From JAFLTL01 sp964389525 (GTDB taxonomy: Bacteria > Bacteroidota > Bacteroidia > Bacteroidales > Muribaculaceae), in assembly GCA_964389525.1 (NCBI GenBank), contig CAYMEX010000001.1, forward strand, positions 124,001-188,000: 64,000 bases of DNA, written 5' to 3'. The notes under the pieces are model-generated. The model saw only the letters and a program-made list of their open reading frames with translations. It was not told the DNA's origin and did not search any database. Shown here piece by piece: positions 36,315 through 45,497 of the stretch. The position numbers and the translations under genes were made by a program. The number at the start of each line of letters is the position of its first letter. Position 1 is the stretch's first letter.

Positions 36315-37589
36315 TTATCTGATTTTTAGAGTTACGAATGTGGCTGCGGCAAGCAGGATGCAGATGATCCAGAAGCGTATCACGATTCTTGATTCGGGCA
36401 CCGGGCTAAACGGCTTCTGTATGATTGCCTCGACCGTGCCGCCCGCTTTCTGGAAATGATGGTGCAGGGGAGTCATCTTGAAGATGCGGCGTCCTGTGCC
36501 TGTGCGGTGCTTGGTCCACTTGAACCATCCCACCTGCAGCATCACCGAGAGATCCTCGACATAGAAGATGGCGCAGAGTATCGGCAGGAGCAGCTCCTTG
36601 TGTATCAGCACGGCGAAGACAGCGATTATGCCGCCTAAGGTGAGAGAGCCGGTGTCGCCCATGAATACCTGCGCCGGATAGGCGTTGTACCACAGAAAAC
36701 CGATGAGCGCGCCGATAAATGCGGCCATATAGACCGTCAGTTCGCCGCTCGCGGGTATATACATGATGTTGAGGTAGGTCGAGTATATGACATTGCCTCC
36801 GAGATAGGCCATGGCAAGCAGCGCGGTGCCGATTATTGCCGAGCAGCCGGTAGTGAGTCCGTCGAGCCCGTCGGTGAGGTTGGCACCGTTTGAAGTGGCT
36901 GTCACGAGAAATATCACTACGAGGATGAACACCACCCAGCCGGCAGTGTGCGCGCCACGTCCCATCCACTGTGTCAGCCATTTGTAGTTGAAGTTGTTGT
37001 TCTTTACAAACGGGATTGTCGTGGCAGGGGTCTTCACCTGATGATCCTGCCCGTTGTAGGTTATCTCTGTGACAGGATTGCCGTTGGCACCGAACGACTG
37101 TACCGTAGGATGCTCGCTTATGGTGATCGACGGGCTTAGAAGCATTGTGAGTCCGACTATGACGCCAAGTCCGACCTGTCCGATGATTTTGAACTTGCCG
37201 TTGAGACCGTCCTTGTTGTGGGCGTGTATCTTCAGATAGTCGTCGAGAAAGCCGAGCAGACCCAGCCACACGGTCGACACAAGCATCAGTATCATGTAGA
37301 TGTTGGAGAGGTTGCCCACAAGCAGGCAGGGGACGAGTGTCGACAGTATGATGATGATGCCACCCATCGTGGGGGTGCCGGTTTTCTTCATCTGTCCCTC
37401 GAGGCCGAGGTCGCGTATGATCTCGCCGACCTGCATCAGCTGCAGACGGTCGATGATGCGGCGCCCGAAAACGATAGCGATGAGCAGGGCGAGCACAAAC
37501 GCGGCCACGGCACGCACCGACAGATAGTCGAGCAGGCCGGAACCGGGAGCGTCGACCTCGCGAAGCCACTCAAAAAGCCAGTAAAACAT
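36315..37589 (-). CDS. mraY: Phospho-N-acetylmuramoyl-pentapeptide transferase
   Basis: 424 residues, polytopic. Landmarks are KKTGTPTMGGIIIILS (~69-84), WLGLLGFLDDYLKI with the catalytic DDD-type aspartates (~109-122), NGANLTDGLDGLTTG (~233-247) and VFMGDTGSLTLGG (~311-323), with the C-terminal TPLHHHFQKAG histidine motif. It transfers phospho-MurNAc-pentapeptide to undecaprenyl phosphate to form lipid I. It is longer than E. coli MraY (360) because of a periplasmic insertion around residues 150-205, as usual in Bacteroidetes. Confidence 0.98.
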   Translation of the reverse strand: MFYWLFEWLREVDAPGSGLLDYLSVRAVAAFVLALLIAIVFGRRIIDRLQLMQVGEIIRDLGLEGQMKKTGTPTMGGIIIILSTLVPCLLVGNLSNIYMILMLVSTVWLGLLGFLDDYLKIHAHNKDGLNGKFKIIGQVGLGVIVGLTMLLSPSITISEHPTVQSFGANGNPVTEITYNGQDHQVKTPATTIPFVKNNNFNYKWLTQWMGRGAHTAGWVVFILVVIFLVTATSNGANLTDGLDGLTTGCSAIIGTALLAMAYLGGNVIYSTYLNIMYIPASGELTVYMAAFIGALIGFLWYNAYPAQVFMGDTGSLTLGGIIAVFAVLIHKELLLPILCAIFYVEDLSVMLQVGWFKWTKHRTGTGRRIFKMTPLHHHFQKAGGTVEAIIQKPFSPVPESRIVIRFWIICILLAAATFVTLKIR

Positions 37590-37607
37590 TTCTTTGCGTA
37601 GGTGTTG

Positions 37608-39086
37608 TTATCTGATGCCGAGCGCGGCTTCGACCTCCTCGCGGTCGTCGAAGTGGTGCTTGACTCCTTTGATTTCCTGATAGTCCTCGTGTCCTTTGCC
37701 CGCGATGATCACTACGTCGCCGGGCTGCGCGAGAGTCACGGCCGTGCGTATGGCCTGACGGCGGTCGGTGATGGAGATGGTGCGCTTTGCATCCTCGGCC
37801 GACAGGCCGGCCTCCATGTCGTGTATGATCTCGTCGGGCTCCTCGAAGCGGGGATTGTCCGACGTGAGCACCACCTGGTCGCTCAGGCGTGCGGCCTCGC
37901 TTGCCATGATCGGGCGTTTGCCCTTGTCGCGGTTGCCTCCCGCGCCGACCACGGTGATGATGCGGTTATCCTTACCTACGACCTCGCGGACGGCGGTGAT
38001 GATGTTCACTACGGCGTCGGGAGTGTGGGCGTAGTCGACCACGGCGGTCACGCCTTCGGCCGAGCGGAATGTCTGGAAGCGTCCGGCCACAGGCACGAGG
38101 CGGCTCATATTGACCAGTGTGGCTTCCGGGTCCATGCCCATGAGCAGACATGCGCCGTAGACTGCCGTCAGGTTGCATGCGTTGTAGCGGCCTGTGAATC
38201 TGGTGTGCACCTCGTTGCCGTTGAGCTTGAGCAGTGTCCCGTGCAGGTCCTGTTCGACGATCTGCCCGGTGAAGTCGGCCATGCTGCGGAGCGAGTAGGT
38301 GCAGCGGCGTGCACGGGTGTTCTGGAGCATGATCAGTCCGTTGCGGTCGTCGATGTTGGTCAGGGCGAAAGCCGTGTCGGGCAGTGAGTCGAAAAACGAC
38401 TTCTTGGCGTCGCGGTATGCCTCGAAAGTGCCGTGATAGTCGAGGTGGTCGCGGGTGAGATTGGTGAATATGCCGCCGGCGAATTTCAGTCCGGCTATGC
38501 GCTTCTGGTGGGCGGCGTGTGAGCTCACTTCCATGGCGGCGACTGTGCACCCTTTCTCGACCATGCGTGCGAGCAGGCTGTTGAGTTCAAGCGGATCGGG
38601 AGTGGTGTGTGTGGCCGGCACGACCTCTCCCTCAATGTAGTTGGCCACGGTCGACAGCAGTCCCGCGCGGCATCCCTCGAGGCGTGCCATCTCATAAATG
38701 AGAGTGGCGGTCGTGGTCTTGCCGTTGGTGCCTGTCACGCCCACGAGCTGCAGCTTGTGCGACGGGTCGCCGTAATATCTCGATGCAAGCAGTCCGAGCG
38801 CTTCGGCCGAGTCGGCGACGCGCAGGTAGCAGATCGACTGATCGCGCATATCTTCGGCGGGTATCTCCTCGCAGACTACTGCCGCGACGCCGCGTCCGTT
38901 GAGTGTGGGGATGAACTTGTGTCCGTCGGCGTTGACTCCGCGCACGGCCACGAAAACGTCGGCCTCTCCGGCCTGGCGTGAGTCCTGTCGGAGCTGTCCG
39001 GCCATTGTGCCGGTGGGGACAGTCCCTACAATCTCTATCGGCTTTATTGCCGACAAAAGCGATTCATAAGTTACTGCTGCTGACAT
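37608..39086 (-). CDS. murE: UDP-MurNAc-tripeptide ligase MurE (meso-DAP type)
   Basis: 492 residues. ATP-binding VGVTGTNGKTTTATLIYEMA (~114-133), NLTRDHLDYHGTFEAYRDAK, VVDYAHTPDAV and, decisively, the TSDNPRFEEPDEI motif in the C-terminal domain. The DNPR sequence is characteristic of MurE enzymes that add meso-diaminopimelate rather than lysine, so the cell wall should be DAP-type. Gene order and 18- to 32-base gaps place it in the dcw operon between ftsI and mraY. Confidence 0.97.
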   Translation of the reverse strand: MSAAVTYESLLSAIKPIEIVGTVPTGTMAGQLRQDSRQAGEADVFVAVRGVNADGHKFIPTLNGRGVAAVVCEEIPAEDMRDQSICYLRVADSAEALGLLASRYYGDPSHKLQLVGVTGTNGKTTTATLIYEMARLEGCRAGLLSTVANYIEGEVVPATHTTPDPLELNSLLARMVEKGCTVAAMEVSSHAAHQKRIAGLKFAGGIFTNLTRDHLDYHGTFEAYRDAKKSFFDSLPDTAFALTNIDDRNGLIMLQNTRARRCTYSLRSMADFTGQIVEQDLHGTLLKLNGNEVHTRFTGRYNACNLTAVYGACLLMGMDPEATLVNMSRLVPVAGRFQTFRSAEGVTAVVDYAHTPDAVVNIITAVREVVGKDNRIITVVGAGGNRDKGKRPIMASEAARLSDQVVLTSDNPRFEEPDEIIHDMEAGLSAEDAKRTISITDRRQAIRTAVTLAQPGDVVIIAGKGHEDYQEIKGVKHHFDDREEVEAALGIR

Positions 39087-39118
39087 GGTCTGTTATTATA
39101 ACTGGTTTTTGTTTCTTT

Positions 39119-41206
39119 TCAAAATTCGGTTAGCGACAGCGTCACGCTCTCGCCCTCTTTGAGCCGTAGGCCCGCTCCGGGCGACTGGCTGCGCACATAG
39201 CCGTTGCCCGTAAAAGCTACGTTGTATCCGGCTTCCTCGATTCTCACCACTGCCTCGCGCAGGCCGAGTCCGACAACCGACGGCACTGTGCCTTCGGTAT
39301 GCTTGGCCGTGATGTTCGACGAGATCTCTTTGGCCGACGCGATGTCAAGGCCGCGTGTCATGTGACTGTGGGCATTGCTCTTTGTCGTGGCGTAGAACAC
39401 CGGCTGCGTGCCCTCCTCGGCTATCTCGCGGTAGTCCGACGAGTTGCCGAGCATGCCGCGGCTGAACATCTTGCGTGCTATGTTCTTCATCACCTGCCCG
39501 CTTGTGCTGGCCGCGCCATACCATTGCTGTTTCGGATGGCATGTGAGTACGATGCAGGAGTACTTCGGATCTTCGGCGGGAAAGAAACCGCAGAAAGCCA
39601 GACGCTTTTTCTGGGTGTTGTAGTGCCCGTTCTCGATCATGTAGCATGTGCCGGTCTTGCCGGCGATGGCCACATTCTCGTCGCGCACCCAGGCGCGGGC
39701 TGTGCCGCGGTCGCCCCACACTACGGCGGTGAGCATCTCGCGCAGCTTCTCGGCGTTCTTCTCCGAGCATATGCGGTCGCGTATGTAGGTCACCGGGAGC
39801 ACGGAGTCAAAATCCTCGCCGATAAGCTCCTTGACCAGACGCGGACGCACGTAGCGGCCTCCGTTGGCTATGGCGTTGTAGATCGAGAGGGTGTAGAGAG
39901 GCGGTATCTCGGTGGCGTAGCCGTAGCACATGCGCGAGAGCGATATGCGCGATTTCGTCGCGGGGACGTTGGGCACGCGCTCGCCGGCGATGCCGGTGTG
40001 CATCGGTTCAAGAAAACCGATCTCGGCCAGCCGGTCGTGATAGTGTGCCGGGTTGTTGTGGTAGGGGCCCGCCGAGTTGGTGATGATTCGTGTCATGCCT
40101 ATGTTCGACGACTCCTCTATCACACCCTTGACGGTCAGCGACGCGTTGTAGTGTGAGTCGGTGATGGCTCGTCCGCCCGCATATGCGTAGGAGTTGCCGA
40201 TCGGTATCGATTGGTTGAGGTTGCTCACCAGCCCGTCCTCCAGGGCAAGAAGCATGGAGATCGGCTTCACGACCGATCCGGGCTCGAAACCGAGCACCGC
40301 ACGGTTCATGCCCTCGATGTACTGTCCGGTGGTTTTCGACTTCTCGAGGTTGGAGATCGCCTTTATATCGCCGGTGGCCACTTCCATGAGCACTGCCACG
40401 CCCCACTCGGCGTCGACAGTCTCAAGCACGGTGTTGAGCTCGTTCTCGACAATGTCCTGCAGCTTGATGTCGATGGTCGTCTTTATGCTGAATCCGTCGA
40501 CCGGGGCTTCGACAACCCAATTGCCTATGTGGTGTGTCAGCGCTATCTTCTTGGCCTGTCCCGGACGTCCGAAAAGAAATGAGTCGAGAGCCATTTCCAG
40601 TCCCGAGATGCCGCGTATCTCGCGGTTGGGCTGTTCGCCCACTCCGCCGATGCTTCGCCGCGCCATGTCGCCGTAGGGGGTCGAGCGCTTCATGCGCTGT
40701 TCCACGGTCACGCCGTTGCGGTTGGGGTTCTTTATCGAGAAAAACGGGAAAGTGCGCAGCTTCTGATACTCGGAATAACTGATGTTGGGTATGACGCGCT
40801 TTGCACGCGGACGCTTGTCTTTGGGCAGACTCATCGGCTCGGCCAGGTAGGCTTTCCACTCTTTGGCTTTCTTTGTGGGGAAATAGCGCGCCATGCTGTC
40901 GGAGAGGGCGTCGAGAGAATTCATGAACTCCTCTTCCATGAATTTCTCGCAGCGGTAGTCCATGCGCACCGTGTAGTAGCGCAGGTTGGTTGCCAGAACC
41001 GATCCGTCGGCAGCCAGTATGTCGCCGCGGCGAGGCATCACGGTCTCGACACGCGACAGCACGCTGTCGGCTTTCATGTTCCACTGCTCGGCATGCACTA
41101 CAGTTGTCGAGAAAAGCTGCAGTCCTATCATTATGGCAAACACGATAATGCCCGCCGAGATGAGCAGGTAGCGGAAGAGGATGTCGCGACGGCTGTTCTT
41201 GTTCAT
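39119..41206 (-). CDS. ftsI: Septal penicillin-binding protein FtsI (class B, with PASTA domain)
   Basis: 695 residues. One N-terminal membrane span (~12-32), then a dimerisation/pedestal region starting VMPRRGDILAADG. The transpeptidase has all three motifs: Ser311-x-x-Lys314 (EPGSVVKP), SSN (366-368) and KTG (517-519). A single PASTA domain closes the protein (~638-695: GTVPSVVGLGLREAVVRIEEAGY). It cross-links septal peptidoglycan and partners FtsW. A PASTA domain on the division PBP is common in Bacteroidetes and Firmicutes but absent from E. coli FtsI. The ftsL-like gene precedes it by 39 bases. Confidence 0.96.
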   Translation of the reverse strand: MNKNSRRDILFRYLLISAGIIVFAIMIGLQLFSTTVVHAEQWNMKADSVLSRVETVMPRRGDILAADGSVLATNLRYYTVRMDYRCEKFMEEEFMNSLDALSDSMARYFPTKKAKEWKAYLAEPMSLPKDKRPRAKRVIPNISYSEYQKLRTFPFFSIKNPNRNGVTVEQRMKRSTPYGDMARRSIGGVGEQPNREIRGISGLEMALDSFLFGRPGQAKKIALTHHIGNWVVEAPVDGFSIKTTIDIKLQDIVENELNTVLETVDAEWGVAVLMEVATGDIKAISNLEKSKTTGQYIEGMNRAVLGFEPGSVVKPISMLLALEDGLVSNLNQSIPIGNSYAYAGGRAITDSHYNASLTVKGVIEESSNIGMTRIITNSAGPYHNNPAHYHDRLAEIGFLEPMHTGIAGERVPNVPATKSRISLSRMCYGYATEIPPLYTLSIYNAIANGGRYVRPRLVKELIGEDFDSVLPVTYIRDRICSEKNAEKLREMLTAVVWGDRGTARAWVRDENVAIAGKTGTCYMIENGHYNTQKKRLAFCGFFPAEDPKYSCIVLTCHPKQQWYGAASTSGQVMKNIARKMFSRGMLGNSSDYREIAEEGTQPVFYATTKSNAHSHMTRGLDIASAKEISSNITAKHTEGTVPSVVGLGLREAVVRIEEAGYNVAFTGNGYVRSQSPGAGLRLKEGESVTLSLTEF

Positions 41207-41245
41207 GTTGTGATGAAAGTGGAGATCGTGGGGAGATTGAGGCGT

Positions 41246-41593
41246 TTAGTGTGAATAGCTGATGGTGAACGGTGGACGTTCCTGCACTTCGAGTCCGAGA
41301 TGGAGTGTGTCGATCATCGCGCTCATGGCCGACTCGCGCGTGCGGCTCATGTATCGGCTCCGCTCTCTCACGCTCTCGGTCTTGACGATTTCAAGCTGCT
41401 GCTCGAGCCGCTGGATTGTCTCCATTTTGGTCTGGCACTCATATTTGTTGGAGATGTACACCATCATGAAAAACAATGCGGCGATAAGGGTTATGGCGTT
41501 GCGTGCAAAGAAGTTGGTCGAGATCCAGCGTCCCTGCACGACTTTGAAGAATACATTGTCGCGTTTTTTTGACTGTGTCCCTTTCTTAGCCAT
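41246..41593 (-). CDS. ftsL: FtsL-like small divisome membrane protein
   Basis: 115 residues. A basic N-terminus (KKGTQSKKRDN), one membrane span (~34-48, ITLIAALFFMMVYIS) and a following heptad-rich coiled-coil segment (KMETIQRLEQQLEIVKTESV). This is the FtsL architecture, and the gene sits between rsmH and ftsI as expected. Sequence conservation in this family is very low, so the call rests on topology and position. Its start lies within the 3' end of rsmH (8-base overlap). Confidence 0.85.
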   Translation of the reverse strand: MAKKGTQSKKRDNVFFKVVQGRWISTNFFARNAITLIAALFFMMVYISNKYECQTKMETIQRLEQQLEIVKTESVRERSRYMSRTRESAMSAMIDTLHLGLEVQERPPFTISYSH

Positions 41594-42527
41594 TGGTCTT
41601 GTCGTTGATTTTTTCGGCTACACGCAGTTTCGCGCTTCTTGAACGTGGATTGGCCGCCGTCTCCTCGTCGTCGGGGACGATCGGCTTTGAGGTCAGGAGT
41701 CGGAACGGCGAAAGGTCGCGACCGAAGAAGTCGGTGCGACGCTCGCCTGAGAATGTCCCCGTCTTCATAAAGTTCTTGACGAGGCGGTCTTCGAGAGAGT
41801 GATATGTGATGATGGCGAGACGTCCGCCCTGGCCGAGCGACTCAAGGCTCTGCGAGAGCAGTGAGTTGAGGGCGTCAAGTTCGCCGTTCACTTCTATGCG
41901 CAGCGCCTGGAAGACCATTGCAAGCTCTTTTTTCTCCTGACGCGGATCGATAAACGGAGCTATGGTCTCAAGCAGCTGTGAGGTCGTTTTCAGTTGGCGG
42001 TCGGCGCGTTTAAGCGCTATGGCGTGTGCTATCCGCCGGGCCTGTTTCAGTTCGCCGTAATCGCGTAATATTGCGGCAATCTTCTCTTCGGGATACGTGT
42101 TCAGCAGCTCTGCGGCGGTCAGACGTGCGGTCTGGTTCATGCGCATGTCGAGTGGCCCGTCGGCGCGAAATGAAAAACCTCGCTCCGGGTCGTCGAAGTG
42201 ATGAAACGATACGCCGAGGTCGGCGAGTATGCCGTCGACCTTGCCGCGGACGTCGTAAAACCTCAGAAAGTTGGACAGGAAACGGAAATTGCCGTGTATG
42301 ATGGTGAAACGCTCGTCGGTGAACGCTCTTTCCACCGCTTCACGGTCCTGGTCGAAGCTGTACAGGTGTCCTTCGCGGCTGAGGCGCTCTACGATGGCGC
42401 GTGAGTGTCCTCCGCCTCCGAATGTGGCATCGACATATATTCCGCCGGGCTTTATGTCGAGCGCCTGAAGCGACTGCGGCAGAAGCGCGGGTATGTGATA
42501 CGGCAAGCTGTTGTTATCAAACTGCAT
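41586..42527 (-). CDS. rsmH: 16S rRNA (cytosine1402-N4)-methyltransferase RsmH
   Basis: 313 residues. SAM-binding GGIYVDATFGGGGHSRAIVERL (~28-49), GILADLGVSFHHFDDPERGFSFRADGPLDMRM (~99-130), and the C-terminal AIITYHSLEDRLVKNFMK match RsmH/MraW throughout. It methylates C1402 of 16S rRNA. It is the first recognisable gene of the dcw operon; mraZ, which usually precedes it, is not present between here and the divergent kinase-like gene. Confidence 0.97.
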   Translation of the reverse strand: MQFDNNSLPYHIPALLPQSLQALDIKPGGIYVDATFGGGGHSRAIVERLSREGHLYSFDQDREAVERAFTDERFTIIHGNFRFLSNFLRFYDVRGKVDGILADLGVSFHHFDDPERGFSFRADGPLDMRMNQTARLTAAELLNTYPEEKIAAILRDYGELKQARRIAHAIALKRADRQLKTTSQLLETIAPFIDPRQEKKELAMVFQALRIEVNGELDALNSLLSQSLESLGQGGRLAIITYHSLEDRLVKNFMKTGTFSGERRTDFFGRDLSPFRLLTSKPIVPDDEETAANPRSRSAKLRVAEKINDKTNG

Positions 42528-42592
42528 CTGTGGGGAGCACTCCTTAATTATTATTAATACTGCGTAAAGTTATCACCAATTCCTACTATTTA

Positions 42593-42600
42593 CAAAATTA
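42593..42600 (-). promoter_or_regulatory. Candidate -7 box of the dcw operon
   Basis: TAATTTTG on the minus strand fits TAnnTTTG, ~66 bases upstream of the rsmH start. No clear -33 element is seen. It is the best candidate in the divergent intergenic region. Confidence 0.35.
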
Positions 42601-42681
42601 AATTCCATAAAATGGTGAGGAAATTATTAACACACAGTCAATACGCTGTAAAACACGGTAATATATGTGCTTTTGTTGGTT

Positions 42682-42689
42682 TACGTTTG
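42682..42689 (+). promoter_or_regulatory. Candidate -7 box of the kinase-like gene
   Basis: TACGTTTG is a match to TAnnTTTG and implies a ~130-base leader before the ATG at 42826. The -33 region is not convincing. Confidence 0.3.
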
Positions 42690-42825
42690 CAAATGTTACA
42701 AGAATAGTCAGTGCTGTGTTTCTTTTTAATGATTTTTGTGTGACAAAGTTGGAAAAGGAGGATTGTCATGTGTAATTTTAAGTCAAAGAAGCTTTAGGTT
42801 TTCAAAATATCATCTGTACGATCAT

Positions 42826-44811
42826 ATGTTCTATAGATTATTGCATATCGTGTTCTGTCTGTCGCTGCTGTCGCTTTCCGGCGGAGGGGCTGCTTTCGCG
42901 CAAAACAATGCCTATGGGATAAGAGATGACTTGTTTGATCTCTTTGTCTTTGCCATCGATAATTCTTTTCAGTCTGAAGGCCTTGAAGCGGCAGACTCTA
43001 TGTACAGAAAAGCTCAGGAGATATCTGATGGGAAATCGATGTGTCTGGCGCAGACGATACCTGTGAGATATTACTCGGAGTGTGAGAAACGTGACAGCCT
43101 TTTCAAGTGTGTAGACAGGTTGGGCGCTACTGCAATTGCCACCGGCTATACGCAGTACTATTATTATGCCGAGGAGTCGAAAATCGTTTATGATTTGAAC
43201 CATAACCTATATGGTGAAGCGATAAGGTGGATAGATGATGTCTGGCACCGCGCCTTCAGGCAGGATTCGCTCTCTTATGGCAGATGTGTGGCCATGCGTG
43301 CGCTCGGCCATCTTTATGCGTCGTTGTATGATAGAGACCTTGCCATAAAGCAGTATAAGGAAGCTCTTGACTACATGCGTGCTAATGTGGCTGGTCAGGA
43401 TATTACGGAGACTGCGGTGCGCATAGGAGAGCTGTATCTTGCAAAGGGTGAGTTGGACAGTGCGTCGGTGTATTGTGATATGGCATTAAAGAGTGCCCGT
43501 ACATCGCGCATTCAGTCGATCGCTTTGATGCTGCGTTCGCGCATTCTTTTTGATCGTGGAGATACCGACGCCTTCCGCCGTGCTTATACTCATGCGTTTA
43601 ACCGGGTCTTAAACCGTGACGTGCTGTCCGATTCAACAAGCTTATATTTGTTTTTTGCCGACAAAGCCATTGATGACGGGAACAGGCGTATCGCGCTTCA
43701 CTACGCCTCGCGTTTGACAGGCCCTGTCGACCGCTATGACGAGCTGGCTAAGGTCTATGAGCATTTCGGAGAGTACGATAATGCGCTTGACGCTGTGCGC
43801 CGCGGCCGTCTCGCACTCGACTCGCTGCGTAACGATGTGATACTCGAGCAGATCTCGATTCTTGATAAGAGGATTCTGGATCCGCAGAACAGGTCGGCCT
43901 ATCTTGATATTGCGGAAAGTTCCAAAGACAAGGGGTCGCATGATCTCTTCTGGTTTTATATGTTTGTTGCGGCCGCGGTTCTTCTGGTGGCCGGCGGCGT
44001 CGTGACGCTCATGTATTTCGGCTATTGTAAGGGCAAATTCAGGCATCGGCTCGGTGAGGCCGAAGGGCGTGCCGAGGAGTCGCGTCTTGCCATTGAGATG
44101 GCCGAGCGGGCCAGGACTTCTTCTTATCTGCAGACTGTAGGCCGCAACATGCGCAATCCGCTTAACGCCATAGTGGGCTTCACGCAGTTGCTGTCCGACA
44201 CCGACGCGTATCTGTCGGCCGATCTGCGCAACCGTTATTCCGGCATTATCAGGGCAAACAGCAATCTGCTTCTGGCGCTTGTCGACGACATGACCGATAT
44301 ATCGGAGCTTGAGATGCAGCTTGGCGAAATGTCGTTGTCGGAGGTCAGCCCGAATGCGGTCGTGCGCGATGCTATTGCAATGTTTGAGGCGCGCAGTCTC
44401 GACGGCGGCGCTTACAACATAAAGCTCGATTTTGTGACGGAAATATCTGATGACTATGTCATACTGTCGGACTCGGTGCATCTCAGGCAGGTGATAAACC
44501 AGCTCCTTTCCAATGCCGAGAAGTTCACTAACAACCTCGACGGCGGCAACATCAGGATAGAAGTGTCGCTCAGTGAGAATCTCGGCAAACTCACGATTGC
44601 GGTGTCTGATACGGGCATCGGTGTGCCTCCTGAACAGGCAGAGGCGATATTCGGCAAGTTTGTGAAGCTGAATAAAGCTGTTCCGGGAAACGGGCTCGGG
44701 CTATGTCTTGCGCGTATGATTGTCACGCATCTCGACGGAGAGCTGTATCTTGATACGGGCTATACGGCCGGCGCGCGATTTGTCATCTTGCTCCCGGTGG
44801 GAGGCATGTGA
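42826..44811 (+). CDS. Histidine-kinase-like sensor lacking the phospho-acceptor histidine
   Basis: 661 residues from the ATG at 42826, which begins a signal peptide (…GGAAFAQ, ~26); a TTG 90 bases upstream gives no signal. Residues ~30-365 are helical and TPR-like, periplasmic. One membrane span (~376-398) leads to a coiled coil and a dimerisation domain reading LQTVGRNMRNPLNAIVGFTQLL. Aligned with the usual MSHEIRTPLNAI, the histidine is Arg440 and the next glutamate Asn441. The ATPase domain looks intact: N-box LSNAEKF (~561), SDTGIGVP (~594), GNGLGL (~621). No receiver domain follows and no response regulator lies nearby. It is probably a pseudokinase or phosphatase/partner. Confidence 0.85.
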   Translation: MFYRLLHIVFCLSLLSLSGGGAAFAQNNAYGIRDDLFDLFVFAIDNSFQSEGLEAADSMYRKAQEISDGKSMCLAQTIPVRYYSECEKRDSLFKCVDRLGATAIATGYTQYYYYAEESKIVYDLNHNLYGEAIRWIDDVWHRAFRQDSLSYGRCVAMRALGHLYASLYDRDLAIKQYKEALDYMRANVAGQDITETAVRIGELYLAKGELDSASVYCDMALKSARTSRIQSIALMLRSRILFDRGDTDAFRRAYTHAFNRVLNRDVLSDSTSLYLFFADKAIDDGNRRIALHYASRLTGPVDRYDELAKVYEHFGEYDNALDAVRRGRLALDSLRNDVILEQISILDKRILDPQNRSAYLDIAESSKDKGSHDLFWFYMFVAAAVLLVAGGVVTLMYFGYCKGKFRHRLGEAEGRAEESRLAIEMAERARTSSYLQTVGRNMRNPLNAIVGFTQLLSDTDAYLSADLRNRYSGIIRANSNLLLALVDDMTDISELEMQLGEMSLSEVSPNAVVRDAIAMFEARSLDGGAYNIKLDFVTEISDDYVILSDSVHLRQVINQLLSNAEKFTNNLDGGNIRIEVSLSENLGKLTIAVSDTGIGVPPEQAEAIFGKFVKLNKAVPGNGLGLCLARMIVTHLDGELYLDTGYTAGARFVILLPVGGM

Positions 44812-45189
44812 TATCCGACGCAAAAAAAATCGGGGAGCATCTCGCGATGCGCCCCGGCTCCACCAAAACAAATATTCAGGTAATTATCAAAATCTAATAT
44901 GCTGTGTCTTTCACGTGTGTGTTCCGTAGTATCAGTTTGTATTTTTCGTAGTATTGAATTGTGTACTGTTTTTGTGTTTGATATTACAAACACGTGACAA
45001 TTAATAAAGGTTCTTGTTTCTTGCTACTTTTTAGTGTTAGATTGTTGTATTGGCTGAAAAACTGAATATTATTGAATGTTGTGATCGAAAATGATTAATT
45101 AAACTGAAAATTCACATATGTCCGGCGGTCGATTTGGCGTGAAAAGTGTTACAAATGTGTATGTCGGACTATGAAACAGAATTTGTAGC
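44812..45189. other. 378-bp AT-rich intergenic region
   Basis: Near the left end is a hairpin, GGGG-A-GCAT / ATGC-G-CCCC (44832-44855), with an A-run on its left, so the T-run would favour termination only on the minus strand. The rest is AT-rich with no gene or clear RNA structure. A possible promoter for the small gene at 45190 is not obvious. Confidence 0.5.
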
Positions 45190-45432
45190 ATGAATGATAT
45201 CATTACCTCGTCGGAGCGCAGGGAGCTACCCGACAGTGTGTTCGGATTGCCGTCGCGGCGCGAGTATCCGATGCCCGATGCCAGGCACGTGCGTGCGGCC
45301 GAGGCATATTTCCGCAATTGTCCCGAAGATCTGAAGCCTCAGCTTGCAAGAGCTATATTGCAGAAAGCCTCTGAGTTTGGCGTAGATGTGAAGTCGCAGA
45401 GCATACGGCGCTATGCTCTGTCTCCCGAATAG
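45190..45432 (+). CDS. Small phage-like domain protein (DUF6582-like)
   Basis: 80 residues. The core FGLPSRREYPMPDARHVRAAEAYF…LARAILQKASEFGVDV closely resembles a short domain common in phage structural or protease-associated proteins, where the pattern is FGLPxxRKYPMPDxxHVxxAIxxF followed by a helix and a second Lys/Ala-rich helix. Here it stands alone in a cellular context with no phage genes nearby. Function is unknown. The resemblance is from memory of the motif, not from a search. Confidence 0.6.
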   Translation: MNDIITSSERRELPDSVFGLPSRREYPMPDARHVRAAEAYFRNCPEDLKPQLARAILQKASEFGVDVKSQSIRRYALSPE

Positions 45433-45485
45433 GTTTTTATGCGATAAAATGTTGGCCTGAACGCATGGTGTGCGATTAAATTCGC

Positions 45486-45493
45486 TAACTTTG
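45486..45493 (+). promoter_or_regulatory. -7 box of the TPR gene, placed for a leaderless mRNA
   Basis: TAACTTTG, a perfect TAnnTTTG, ends 4 bases before the ATG at 45498. This repeats the arrangement seen at the AraC gene (7729-7742). Confidence 0.55.
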
Positions 45494-45497
45494 CGGT

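Noticed and set aside
42736..42825. Upstream TTG start for the kinase-like protein
   Set aside because: It would place 30 polar residues before an otherwise good signal peptide that begins at the ATG 42826.
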